From: Pseudomonas sp. VD-NE ins
Lineage (GTDB): Bacteria; Pseudomonadota; Gammaproteobacteria; Pseudomonadales; Pseudomonadaceae
DNA length: 64,000 nucleotides
Assembly: GCF_031882575.1 (NCBI RefSeq)
Contig: NZ_CP134772.1
Span: 2,685,001 to 2,749,000 of the forward strand
Reading direction: 5' to 3'
Each line of letters opens with the position of its first letter. Position 1 is the first letter of the stretch. This document shows positions 1 through 7,388 of the stretch, piece after piece. The notes beneath the pieces were generated by a model. That model had not been told where the DNA came from, searched no databases, and was given only the letters and a program-made list of their open reading frames with translations. The translations under genes were made by a program, and so were the position numbers.

Positions 1-470
1 AGCATCAGGTCGATCTGCGGCGCCTCGGCCAGTTGATCGAGGATCACCTGGGCGAGACGTCCGTGCGGGCCGCTCTGGTCGTATTCCACTGGAACCTGAC
101 TGAAGGCGCGGATCAGCTCCCTGAGCAGATCGCTGACGCCGAGCACGTGACAACGCTCAAGCGCCCATTCGGCGACGCTGCAATCGATGTACAGGCTGCG
201 CATTTCAGTGTGCGGCGAGCTGAACACCCGATGCGGCACGCCCGCCGGGATCCACACGGCGCGTTCGGGCGGGGCGACGAAGCGGCCGGCACTGGTCTGG
301 ATTTCCAGCACACCCTGAATCGCGTAGGACAACTGCACCCACGGGTGACTATGGCGCCGGGTCAGGGCGCGGTTGGGCAGTGATTCGGTACGCCCGTAGA
401 GCGGACGCGGCAGGCTGGGCAGCCCGGGAATGCTGCGACGGACGCTTTTGTCATGTCCTTTAGGCGGCAT
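1..470 (-). CDS. AraC-family transcriptional regulator, 5' part only
   Basis: The frame runs leftward from ATG at 470 and leaves the window after about 156 codons, so only the N-terminal sensor half is visible. It has a cupin-like AraC N-terminus: RRHSHPWVQLSYAIQG, then PERAVWIPAGVPH and EMRSLYIDC, as in regulators whose jelly-roll domain binds a small effector. The C-terminal pair of helix-turn-helix motifs lies beyond position 1. The gene diverges from the BASS-type transporter at 555 with only 84 bp between the two starts, so it probably controls that transporter. Family assignment is firm; the effector and targets are inference. Confidence 0.85.
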   Translation of the reverse strand, partial: MPPKGHDKSVRRSIPGLPSLPRPLYGRTESLPNRALTRRHSHPWVQLSYAIQGVLEIQTSAGRFVAPPERAVWIPAGVPHRVFSSPHTEMRSLYIDCSVAEWALERCHVLGVSDLLRELIRAFSQVPVEYDQSGPHGRLAQVILDQLAEAPQIDLM

Positions 471-554
471 CTTGTGGCCCTTCGGCGTTAGTCGGTAATT
501 GGCAGTCACGTTAGAGTCGTCGGCACGCACTGGCAACCCCCGGATGAACCGACC

Positions 555-1553
555 ATGACTCGCCCCCGCTTTTTGCCCGACAACTTTACCCTGACGCTGA
601 TCGGCGTCGTGTTGCTGGCCAGCTTCCTGCCGGCCAGCGGCCAGGTCGCCGTCGGCTTCGGCTGGCTGACCAACATCGCCATCGCGCTGCTGTTTTTCCT
701 GCATGGCGCCAAGCTTTCCCGCGAATCCATCATCGCCGGCGCCGGCCACTGGCGCCTGCATTTACTGGTGTTTGGCCTGACGTTTGTCCTTTTCCCGTTA
801 CTGGGCCTGGCGCTGAAACCGCTGCTGTCACCGCTGATCGGCGACAAGCTGTACATGGGCATGCTCTACCTGTGCGCGTTGCCGGCCACGGTGCAGTCGG
901 CAATCGCGTTCACCTCGCTGGCGCGGGGCAATATTCCGGCGGCCATTTGTAGCGCGGCGGCGTCGAGCCTGTTCGGGATTTTCCTCACGCCGCTGTTGGT
1001 GACGCTACTGCTCGACGTACACGGTGATGGCGGTTCGACGCTGGATGCGATTCTGAAAATCAGCGTGCAATTGTTGCTGCCGTTCATTGCCGGACAGATC
1101 GCCCGACGCTGGATCGGCGCGTGGGTCGGGCGCAACAAGAACTGGCTGAAGTTCGTCGATCAGGGTTCGATTCTGTTGGTGGTTTACGGCGCGTTCAGCG
1201 AGGCGGTCAACGAAGGTATCTGGCATCAGATTCCGCTGGTTGAGTTACTGGGGCTGGTGGTGGTCTGCTGCATTCTGCTGGCGCTGGTGCTGTTGGCGTC
1301 GACGCTGTTAGGCAAGGCATTCGGCTTCAGCCAGGAAGACCGCATCACCATTTTGTTCTGCGGCTCGAAAAAGAGCCTGGCCACCGGTGTGCCGATGGCG
1401 CAGGTGTTGTTTGCCGGCAGCACGATTGGTGTGTTGATTTTGCCGTTGATGCTGTTCCATCAGATTCAGTTGATGGTCTGCGCGGTGCTGGCGCAGCGCT
1501 ACGCCAAGCGCCCGGAATCGGTGCCCGAGCTGATGGCGCAAGTCGACCCATAA
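555..1553 (+). CDS. bile acid:sodium symporter (BASS) family transporter, YfeH-like
   Basis: A 332-residue integral inner-membrane protein with about ten hydrophobic segments. The start ATG follows a short divergent promoter region. Residues around 28-50 (GQVAVGFGWLTNIAIALLFF, then LHGAKLSRE) and the later CGSKKSLATGVPMAQVLF stretch are typical of the BASS/YfeH group (SBF-like), which carry organic anions with Na+ or H+. The length fits the family. The substrate cannot be read from sequence. Divergence from the AraC-type gene suggests inducible, substrate-responsive expression. A REP palindrome starts 14 bp after the stop and separates it from the convergent response-regulator gene. Confidence 0.88.
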   Translation: MTRPRFLPDNFTLTLIGVVLLASFLPASGQVAVGFGWLTNIAIALLFFLHGAKLSRESIIAGAGHWRLHLLVFGLTFVLFPLLGLALKPLLSPLIGDKLYMGMLYLCALPATVQSAIAFTSLARGNIPAAICSAAASSLFGIFLTPLLVTLLLDVHGDGGSTLDAILKISVQLLLPFIAGQIARRWIGAWVGRNKNWLKFVDQGSILLVVYGAFSEAVNEGIWHQIPLVELLGLVVVCCILLALVLLASTLLGKAFGFSQEDRITILFCGSKKSLATGVPMAQVLFAGSTIGVLILPLMLFHQIQLMVCAVLAQRYAKRPESVPELMAQVDP

Positions 1554-1567
1554 CACACCGCTCCTCG

Positions 1568-1653
1568 TGTAGGAGCTGCCGCAGGCTGCGATCTTTTGAT
1601 CTTGTCTTTTAAAAAACAAAGTCAAAAGATCGCAGCCTTCGGCAGCTCCTACA
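1568..1653. repeat. REPIN-type palindrome (GTAGGAGCTGCC class)
   Basis: Two inverted REP halves, TGTAGGAGCTGCCGCAGG and its near complement, each continue into a GCTGCGATCTTTTGA tail around a short AT-rich centre. The right end overlaps the last codons of the response regulator (stop at 1649). The element sits between convergent genes and could fold in RNA from both sides. A second copy lies at 3984-4079. Confidence 0.85.
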
Positions 1654-2254
1654 GAGTCCCCGCGTATTTCACGGCGGCGGCCGCTCGCGAGGGCACGTTC
1701 AGCGTGCGTAATAAAGAAGAAACATGAATCCGTACCGTGAACGGTGAGATATCCAGTTCGCGGGCGATTTCCTTGTTGGTTTTGCCTTGGGCGATCAAGC
1801 GCAGGACGTCTTGCTGACGAGGCGTAAGGGTGGCGCCGGTTTCCAGCGGCAGCAGGCCTGACGGCGCGAACTTCACCAGCACCTCTCCTTCACGAATCGC
1901 CAGAATCGCCTGACCGATTTCGTCCGGATCGATGTTTTTGCCGATAAAACCGTCGATACCGGCGGCCATGACTTCGCTGATCAACGACTCATCATCGACC
2001 ATCGAGACTACGATCAGCGTGGTGCGCGGCAAGCGCTGACGCAGCTCGGCGAGTTGGCTGACGCAGGTCAATCCCGGGAAACGCAGGTCTAGAATCAATG
2101 TGTCCGGCTCATCACCCAAAGGCAGCAGCGCCAGCACGGCGTCGAGATCGCCGGCTTCGTCGATAACGGCCTCGGGCAGCAAGCGCTGGACCGTGCGCAG
2201 CATCGCCTCGCGAAACAGCGGGTGATCGTCGGCTATGATAATTCGGCAAGTCAT
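1649..2254 (-). CDS. LuxR/NarL-type response regulator
   Basis: A 201-residue two-domain regulator. Residues 1-120 are a receiver: the acidic pair is at D9-D10 (IIADDHPL), the likely phospho-acceptor is D56 in [10 protein letters not shown], and a conserved Lys follows in FIGKNID. Residues about 140-200 are a LuxR helix-turn-helix ([37 protein letters not shown]). The ATG at 2254 has a strong upstream GGAGGG. It diverges from the hybrid sensor kinase at 2368 with about 110 bp between them, so it is the natural cognate output of that kinase. Target genes are unknown; the neighbouring lipoproteins or the AraC/BASS pair are possible. Confidence 0.9.
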   Translation of the reverse strand: MTCRIIIADDHPLFREAMLRTVQRLLPEAVIDEAGDLDAVLALLPLGDEPDTLILDLRFPGLTCVSQLAELRQRLPRTTLIVVSMVDDESLISEVMAAGIDGFIGKNIDPDEIGQAILAIREGEVLVKFAPSGLLPLETGATLTPRQQDVLRLIAQGKTNKEIARELDISPFTVRIHVSSLLRTLNVPSRAAAAVKYAGTL

Positions 2255-2367
2255 GGCGTGACCCTCCCTGGGTCAAGCGTTATTCAAGGCTGCACCTTAG
2301 CACCGGGTGCGAAGGTTGCCTGTAGGCTGATTCGGAATCTGACGATTGCCGCACAAGGATGTTTACC

Positions 2368-3990
2368 ATGAAGTTCGAGAAAAACACCGAACTCGACCAG
2401 GCCAATCTGCGCATTATCATCGCCAGCATTGCCGTGATTTACATGCTCATACTGGTTTTTTTGCCGGGCCAGCGTTTCGATACATACCTGCCGATCATTA
2501 CCTACATCATTGTGTTTTTGTTGGCTTCGATTGCCCTGCGTCAGGCGATTGCGCGTTGGCCGGGGCATTACCCGGCGCGGCGGATTTTCGGCATGGTTCA
2601 CGATTACACCGGTACTTGCTTTGGTCTGGTGGTGGGCGGCGAGATGGCGTTGCCGCTGTATGCGGTGATCATTTGGGTCAACCTTGGCAACGGCATGCGC
2701 TACGGCTCGCGCTATCTGGCGATTGCCACCGGGCTGGCGTTGTTGGCGTTGCTGTGTGTGTATCGCCTGACACCGGTGTGGCAGGCACAGCCGTTCATGG
2801 TGTTGATGCTGATGCTCACCAGCACGGTGATCCCGTTTTACGCGCACTTGTTGCTGGAGCGTACGCGCAAGGCGTCAGAAGAAGCGGTGGCGGCGAATCT
2901 GGAAAAGTCGCGATTTCTCGCCCAGGCCAGTCATGATTTGCGTCAGCCGATTCATTCGATTGGTCTGTTTACCGCGTGCCTGCGGGAGTCGCGGTTGGGC
3001 GATGAGGAGCGGCGTCTGGTCGATAACATCGACCGATCGCTGCTCAACGTGTCGCAGTTGTTTCGCTCGATTCTCGACCTGTACACCCTTGATAACGGTC
3101 GCGTGCTGCCCAAACTGAAAAGTGTCCATCTGGGTGAATGGCTGGCGGAGCTGATTCGCCAGAACGCCGAGGCAGCGCGTTGGGCCGGGGTGGAGATGCG
3201 TTTGCGTCCATGCCCGTACTGGGTTCAGACCGATCCGGCGCTGCTGGCGACCATGGTGCAAAACGTCCTGTCCAACTGCTTCAAGTACGGTGCACATCGA
3301 CCGGTATTGATCGGCGTGCGCCGGCGCGGGGCAGGGCTGGCCATTGTGATTTATGACCGCGGCAACGGTATTGCCGAAGAGCATCTGGCCAAGGTATTCG
3401 AGGAGTTTTATCGGGTACGGCAAGTGCGCGATAAAGACGTCGAGGGCGTGGGGCTCGGGCTGTCGATCGTCAAGCGGTTGGGTGAATTGATCGGTGTCGA
3501 CGTTGCTCTGCGCTCGCGGCTCGGGCGGGGAACAGCGGTGACTTTGTACGGCTTGCCGATCACTGCTCCGCCGCAGGTAATGGCCAATCGTGATGACGCA
3601 CGTCAGGTCGGTTTGCTGACCGGGTTGAAGGTGTGTCTGGTGGAGGATGATCGCAACGTATTGCTCGCGACTTCGGCGTTATTGGAGCGTTGGGGCTGTG
3701 TGGTTCAGGCCGAGTTGACCGCACAGGATCTGGTTACCGACTGCGACATCATCGTTGCCGACTATGACCTCGGCACTCATGCCACCGGCATCGAATGTAT
3801 CGACGACGTACGCAGGCGGAGGGGCTGGGCAGTGCCAGCGATGATCATTACCGGACATGACGTCGAAAAAATTCAGGCCGCCCTACACGACCGCCACATC
3901 GCGATCTTGTCCAAGCCGGTGCGCCCAGCCGAGCTGCGCGCGACCTTGCGAACCTTGCGCGACCGCCGACCGCAAGTTCAACCCCTGTAG
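2368..3990 (+). CDS. hybrid sensor histidine kinase with C-terminal receiver domain
   Basis: A 540-residue inner-membrane sensor. About 170 N-terminal residues are hydrophobic, with roughly five or six membrane segments and no PAS or periplasmic domain. A DHp helix follows with the phospho-accepting His near residue 189 (SHDLRQPIHSIGLF), then a HATPase domain (NVLSNCFKYG; DRGNGI; GVGLGLSIVKRL). The C-terminal receiver begins at KVCLVEDDRN and has the acceptor Asp in VADYDLGTHATG. ATG 2368 was preferred over ATG 2359 because AAGGA at 2355-2359 is correctly spaced only for the later start. It is probably a phosphorelay partner of the divergent response regulator; the signal is unknown. The stop codon lies inside a REP element. 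Confidence 0.88.
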   Translation: MKFEKNTELDQANLRIIIASIAVIYMLILVFLPGQRFDTYLPIITYIIVFLLASIALRQAIARWPGHYPARRIFGMVHDYTGTCFGLVVGGEMALPLYAVIIWVNLGNGMRYGSRYLAIATGLALLALLCVYRLTPVWQAQPFMVLMLMLTSTVIPFYAHLLLERTRKASEEAVAANLEKSRFLAQASHDLRQPIHSIGLFTACLRESRLGDEERRLVDNIDRSLLNVSQLFRSILDLYTLDNGRVLPKLKSVHLGEWLAELIRQNAEAARWAGVEMRLRPCPYWVQTDPALLATMVQNVLSNCFKYGAHRPVLIGVRRRGAGLAIVIYDRGNGIAEEHLAKVFEEFYRVRQVRDKDVEGVGLGLSIVKRLGELIGVDVALRSRLGRGTAVTLYGLPITAPPQVMANRDDARQVGLLTGLKVCLVEDDRNVLLATSALLERWGCVVQAELTAQDLVTDCDIIVADYDLGTHATGIECIDDVRRRRGWAVPAMIITGHDVEKIQAALHDRHIAILSKPVRPAELRATLRTLRDRRPQVQPL

Positions 3991-4079
3991 GAGCTGCGGC
4001 ACGCTGCGATCTTTTGATCTTCTTTTCAGGATCAGGATCAAAAGATCGCAGCCTCGTTTCACTCGACAACTCCTACAGG
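3984..4079. repeat. REPIN-type palindrome (GTAGGAGCTGC class)
   Basis: Inverted copies of CTGTAGGAGCTG and the GCTGCGATCTTTTGATC tail flank a short centre, matching the element at 1568-1653. Its left arm overlaps the stop codon (TAG 3988-3990) of the hybrid kinase and its right arm ends about 10 bp before the stop of the convergent lipoprotein gene. The arms are less perfect than in the first copy. Confidence 0.8.
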
Positions 4080-4088
4080 GTCAAGCGT

Positions 4089-4397
4089 CTAGCGCTTGCA
4101 CAGGTAATCCTGGGTGATGGTGGTCTGCAGGCAGTTGTATTGTCCCATGGTGCGGCAGATGTTTTTCTCGGAGCCGGTGACCTCGGCGTTTTTGTAGCCC
4201 CAGGTCTTGCAGCGTTGCGCGGCGACGGTCAGGCCTTGTTCGGCGCTGGTCTGGCCGCTTTCGAATTGGCCCAGTTCATAGGAGACCTGGACGACGCCAT
4301 CGTTTTTGCTGCCGCCAGTGGCTTCCCATTGTTTCGGCGTGGCGCAGCCAGTGAGGAACAAGGCGCTGAGGGTGAGTGTTGCGATCAGGGTTTTCAT
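4089..4397 (-). CDS. YecR-like small lipoprotein
   Basis: A 102-residue predicted lipoprotein. The start ATG 4397 gives a short signal peptide with the lipobox LTGC (MKTLIATLTLSALFLTGC), so the mature protein begins at Cys18. The mature part, KQWEATGGSKNDGVVQVSY followed by CKTWGYKNAEV and several further cysteines, resembles the YecR-like lipoprotein family, whose E. coli member is flagellar-regulated but of unknown function. It probably forms a transcription unit with the lipoprotein gene just upstream (4430-4744), 32 bp away. Role in this strain unknown. Confidence 0.75.
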   Translation of the reverse strand: MKTLIATLTLSALFLTGCATPKQWEATGGSKNDGVVQVSYELGQFESGQTSAEQGLTVAAQRCKTWGYKNAEVTGSEKNICRTMGQYNCLQTTITQDYLCKR

Positions 4398-4429
4398 GGG
4401 CAAACGGTGTCCTTTACCGGGCGGGGAAG

Positions 4430-4744
4430 TTACTGCAGTGGAATCGGCGAGGCGCCTTTCGGCAGGCACGACAGCGGCGGCGACATCATGCCCATGCTGG
4501 CCACGGCGATGATTACGCCGCTGGGCAATTCACAGTTGTATTCCCCGGCCGGGGTGTACGCGGTGTAGTAGGTGAGGGTGCTGTCGTTGCGGATATTGTC
4601 GATTTTCGACACCGGTTTACCGATCACCGTTTGCGCGCGTTCTTTCATGCTCGCTTCAGTGGGTTTGACGGTCTGGCAGCCGGCCACGCCGAGCAGCACG
4701 GCGCCGAATACGGCGATTTTGGTGAGGTTTGCATGGAGTTTCAT
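4430..4744 (-). CDS. small hypothetical lipoprotein
   Basis: A 104-residue predicted lipoprotein; ATG 4744 gives MKLHANLTKIAVFGAVLL followed by the lipobox GVAGC. The mature part (QTVKPTEASMKERAQTVIGKPVSKI, then TYYTAYTPAGEYNCELP) has no recognisable catalytic motif. It ends with a proline-rich tail containing a second pair of cysteines. It lies directly upstream of the YecR-like gene on the same strand, so the two are probably co-transcribed. A longer upstream reading frame exists but lacks a signal peptide and was not used. Function unknown. Confidence 0.75.
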   Translation of the reverse strand: MKLHANLTKIAVFGAVLLGVAGCQTVKPTEASMKERAQTVIGKPVSKIDNIRNDSTLTYYTAYTPAGEYNCELPSGVIIAVASMGMMSPPLSCLPKGASPIPLQ

Positions 4745-4936
4745 GGTGAGTCTTCCTTGGTGTTGTTCTGATTTCCAGGCACAACGATCCCGCACGCTGC
4801 GAACAGGCAACGTTGAGGAACATCGGGGTTGCGGGGGAATATAACGCCGGGTGGCAGGGCGGTCGATTAGCACAAATGTGCTAGTGCGGCGCTCGACAGG
4901 CGGTTCGCTGGAACCGCCCGTTGGGCCAAGGAAGGA

Positions 4937-5662
4937 TTACTGAGGGCTGTTGAACTGGTCGGAATAACTGCCTGTCATCAGTGCCGAGGCAACACGATCA
5001 GAGCCGACGCCGACGCGCGAATAGGCAACCCGGTTGACGCCGGTACGATCGGCTCCATCAGAAGCCAGCGCACTTGCACCGACATGATCGGCACCATCAG
5101 AGGCGACTGCACCCGCGCCAACATGATCGGCACCGTCAGAAGCGACCGCACCTGCACCGACATGATCGGCACCGTCAGAAGCGACCGCGCCAGCGCCAAC
5201 ATGATCAGCGCCATCAGAAGCTACGGCACCCGCACCAACATGATCGGCACCGTCAGAAGCGACCGCACCTGCACCGACATGATCGGCACCGTCAGAAGCG
5301 ACCGCACCAGCGCCGACATGATCGGCACCGTCAGAAGCGACCGCACCTGCACCGACATGATCGGCACCGTCAGAAGCGACCGCGCCCGCGCCAACATGAT
5401 CGGCACCATCAGAAGCGACCGCACCTGCGCCAACGTGATCGGAGCCGTCAGAAGCGACCGCGCCAGCGCCAACATGATCGGCACCATCAGAAGCCACCGC
5501 ACCTGCGCCAACGTGATCGGAGCCATCCGAAGCCACTGCCCCGGCACCCACATGATCCGATCCATCGGACGCCAACGCCTGCGGCTGCGCCGCCCAGACA
5601 TTAGGCACCACCACGGTCGCCACGACCGCCAGAAGCACGCCTGACAACAGCTTGTGTTTCAT
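4937..5662 (-). CDS. secreted protein made of 14 tandem 13-residue repeats
   Basis: A 241-residue protein. ATG 5662 opens a clear Sec signal peptide (MKHKLLSGVLLAVVATVVV, cleavage near VWAA). From residue 31 to 212 there are 14 consecutive 13-residue units of the form ASDG(S/A)DHVGAGAV. Units 1, 2 and 4 carry Ser at position 5; the others carry Ala. Units 13 (HVGASAL) and 14 (RTGVNRV) diverge, and a non-repetitive 29-residue tail (AYSRVGVGSD...SDQFNSPQ) follows. The Asp/His content of each unit could bind metal, and the Gly/Ala-rich remainder suggests a low-complexity or beta-repeat surface protein. No known domain recognised and no function can be assigned. Unit number may vary between strains by slippage. 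Confidence 0.88.
   Translation of the reverse strand: MKHKLLSGVLLAVVATVVVPNVWAAQPQALASDGSDHVGAGAVASDGSDHVGAGAVASDGADHVGAGAVASDGSDHVGAGAVASDGADHVGAGAVASDGADHVGAGAVASDGADHVGAGAVASDGADHVGAGAVASDGADHVGAGAVASDGADHVGAGAVASDGADHVGAGAVASDGADHVGAGAVASDGADHVGASALASDGADRTGVNRVAYSRVGVGSDRVASALMTGSYSDQFNSPQ
5027..5572 (-). repeat. 39-bp in-frame tandem repeat (14 units)
   Basis: The DNA encoding the 13-residue units is a tandem array of 14 copies of a 39-bp unit (546 bp in total) inside the secreted-protein gene. Adjacent units are nearly identical at nucleotide level, with a few alternating synonymous changes (GCACCTGCACCGAC versus GCGCCAGCGCCAAC as read on the + strand), which suggests recent duplication or gene conversion. 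It is a minisatellite-like coding locus. Confidence 0.92.
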
Positions 5663-6023
5663 AGTTTTCTCCACGCCCCGGCAGCCACAAAGCGATAAGG
5701 CATCGTCCGCCGCGTATTGGCTGGCGCCACGACTCATTTGGCTGGGGTCAGTCTGGTTGGCGAAAGGCACGGGCACGCAGTCAAGCATGCGGGTGTCGAC
5801 AGAATCATGATCGAACTGATTGAGTATAGATCGCGATTGCGAGGCGATGCGGCGGGGGGATCGACGGCCGTTAGTCGCTTCGCTTCCTGCCCGATTGGGG
5901 CAAAGCTCGAATCAGTCTAAAAACACTGATTCGCGTCGGCGAGCCTTTGCTAGGCTTAAAGATGTAGGCGAAGACGCAGACTGATGCGCAATCGGATAGC
6001 AAGGGGGCGTGGGGCGCGCTCCG
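5663..6023. other. gene-free upstream region of the repeat-protein gene
   Basis: No convincing coding sequence on either strand. The stretch holds the leader of the repeat protein (a weak GGAG lies 9 bases before its ATG) and an AT-rich patch around 5800-5830 that could be its promoter. The remainder has no motif I recognise. The candidate structured RNA begins at its right end. Confidence 0.4.
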
Positions 6024-6201
6024 AAAGGTACACGGTTAGAAAGATCTCCGCGCTGAGATCCAGCCCTTATGCCGTGTGAAGCAGCCGAGGCCGTACCTTT
6101 TCAATTTGGCCCGGTACTGTGGGAAGCCCGATAAACCTTGTAAGCCAGAGACCAGCACTGGCCGCCTGCTCGAACACCAAAGCCCGCTTCGTGCGGGCTT
6201 T
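6024..6201 (+). ncRNA. candidate structured RNA with terminator-like 3' hairpin
   Basis: Nested inverted repeats occur in a 553-bp gene-free stretch: AAAGGTAC (6024-6031) pairs with GTACCTTT (6093-6100), ACACGG (6030-6035) with CCGTGT (6072-6077), and GATCTC (6043-6048) with GAGATC (6055-6060). A 9-bp hairpin AAAGCCCGC/GCGGGCTTT at 6179-6201 closes the region and would act as an intrinsic terminator. The strand is uncertain because all of these stems also form in the complement; + is preferred only because the hairpin then lies at the 3' end. I match it to no known RNA family. The terminal hairpin may simply serve the lyase gene ending at 6216. Confidence 0.35.
6179..6201. terminator. bidirectional hairpin terminator
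   Basis: A 9-bp perfect stem (6179-6187 with 6193-6201) and a TTCGT loop, with A/T ends but only a short U run in either direction. It lies 15 bp beyond the stop of the cystathionine gamma-lyase gene (minus strand) and is well placed to end that operon; it could also end the candidate RNA on the plus strand. Confidence 0.6.
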
Positions 6202-6215
6202 GTCGTTCTGCCAGA

Positions 6216-7388
6216 TCAGATCGCTTGCAGTGCCTGCGCCAGATCGGCGCGCAGGTCTTCGACGTCCTCGACGCCCACCGACAGACGCACCAGGCCATCG
6301 CCGATCCCCAGTTTCGCCCGGGTATCAGCCGGAATGGTCGCGTGAGTCATGATCGCCGGGTGCTCGATCAGGCTCTCCACACCGCCCAGACTTTCCGCCA
6401 ACGCAAAGATCTTCACGTTCTCCAAAAACCGCCGCGCACCGGCCAGATCGCTGTTCAGATCGACGGAAATCATTCCGCCAAAACCACGCATCTGGCGCTT
6501 GGCCAACTCATGCTGCGGATGCGAAGCCAGCCCCGGATAGTAGACGCGTTTGACCTGCGGCTGCTGTTCCAGCCACTGCGCCAGATCCAGCGCGTTGCTG
6601 CAATGACGCTCCATGCGCAGTGCCAGAGTCTTCACCCCGCGCAGAGTCAGGAACGCATCGAACGGCCCAGCAATCGCACCGACTGCGTTCTGCAGAAAGC
6701 CCAGCTTCTCGGCCAGTTCTTGGTTCTGGCCGACCACGGCGATGCCGCCGATTACATCGGAGTGGCCGTTCAGGTACTTGGTGGTCGAGTGCAGCACGAT
6801 GTCGAAACCCAGCTCCAGCGGCCGCTGGATATACGGGCTGGCAAAGGTGTTGTCGGCCACGCTGATGATCCCGCGAGCGCGGCAGATACGGGCGATAGCG
6901 GCGAGGTCCGACAGGCTCAGCAGCGGGTTGGTCGGTGACTCGACAATGACCAGGCGTGTGTCGTCCTGCAGCGCCGCTTCGAACGCCGCCAGGTCAGTCA
7001 GATCGACGTAGCTGAAACGGTGTCCGGCACTGCGCTGACGAACCTTGTCGAACAGGCGGAACGTGCCGCCGTACAAGTCATTGCCGGAGATCACGTGCGA
7101 ACCGGCATCGATCAGTTCGAGCACCGTGGAAATCGTCGCCAGCCCGGAGGCGAACGCGAACGCCTGGGTGCCGCCTTCAAGGTCCGCCACGCAACGCTCC
7201 AGGGCAAAACGCGTCGGGTTGTGCGAGCGGCCGTAATCGAAACCCTTGTGCACGCCGGGGCTGTCTTGCAGATAGGTGGAGTTGGCGTAGATCGGCGGCA
7301 TCAGCGCGCCGGTGGTCGGGTCCGGCGTCTGCCCGGCGTGGATCACCCGGGTCGCGAAGCCTTGGGATTTGTCGTCGTGCTGACTCAT
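6216..7388 (-). CDS. cystathionine gamma-lyase (PLP, Cys/Met metabolism family)
   Basis: A 390-residue cytosolic PLP enzyme of the trans-sulfuration family. It carries the YGRSHNPTR stretch near residue 52, the SGLATI turn near 81, ADNTF near 178, and the PLP lysine K204 in HSTTKYLNGHSD. The start ATG overlaps the stop of the upstream cystathionine beta-synthase gene by 4 bp (7385-7388), indicating translational coupling. Together they convert homocysteine and serine to cysteine, 2-oxobutyrate and ammonia (reverse trans-sulfuration). The family cannot be fully separated by eye from cystathionine gamma-synthase; the partnership with beta-synthase favours the lyase reading. Confidence 0.85.
   Translation of the reverse strand: MSQHDDKSQGFATRVIHAGQTPDPTTGALMPPIYANSTYLQDSPGVHKGFDYGRSHNPTRFALERCVADLEGGTQAFAFASGLATISTVLELIDAGSHVISGNDLYGGTFRLFDKVRQRSAGHRFSYVDLTDLAAFEAALQDDTRLVIVESPTNPLLSLSDLAAIARICRARGIISVADNTFASPYIQRPLELGFDIVLHSTTKYLNGHSDVIGGIAVVGQNQELAEKLGFLQNAVGAIAGPFDAFLTLRGVKTLALRMERHCSNALDLAQWLEQQPQVKRVYYPGLASHPQHELAKRQMRGFGGMISVDLNSDLAGARRFLENVKIFALAESLGGVESLIEHPAIMTHATIPADTRAKLGIGDGLVRLSVGVEDVEDLRADLAQALQAI

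Noticed and set aside
5074..5644. Two long plus-strand frames made of repeated Arg/His-rich units.
   Set aside because: They are the complement of the 39-bp repeats of the secreted protein; the minus-strand frame has a signal peptide and a normal start.
6069..6134. A 21-codon frame (MPCEAAEAVPFQFG...) inside the candidate structured RNA.
   Set aside because: No convincing ribosome-binding site, and it spans paired regions; kept only as part of the RNA candidate.
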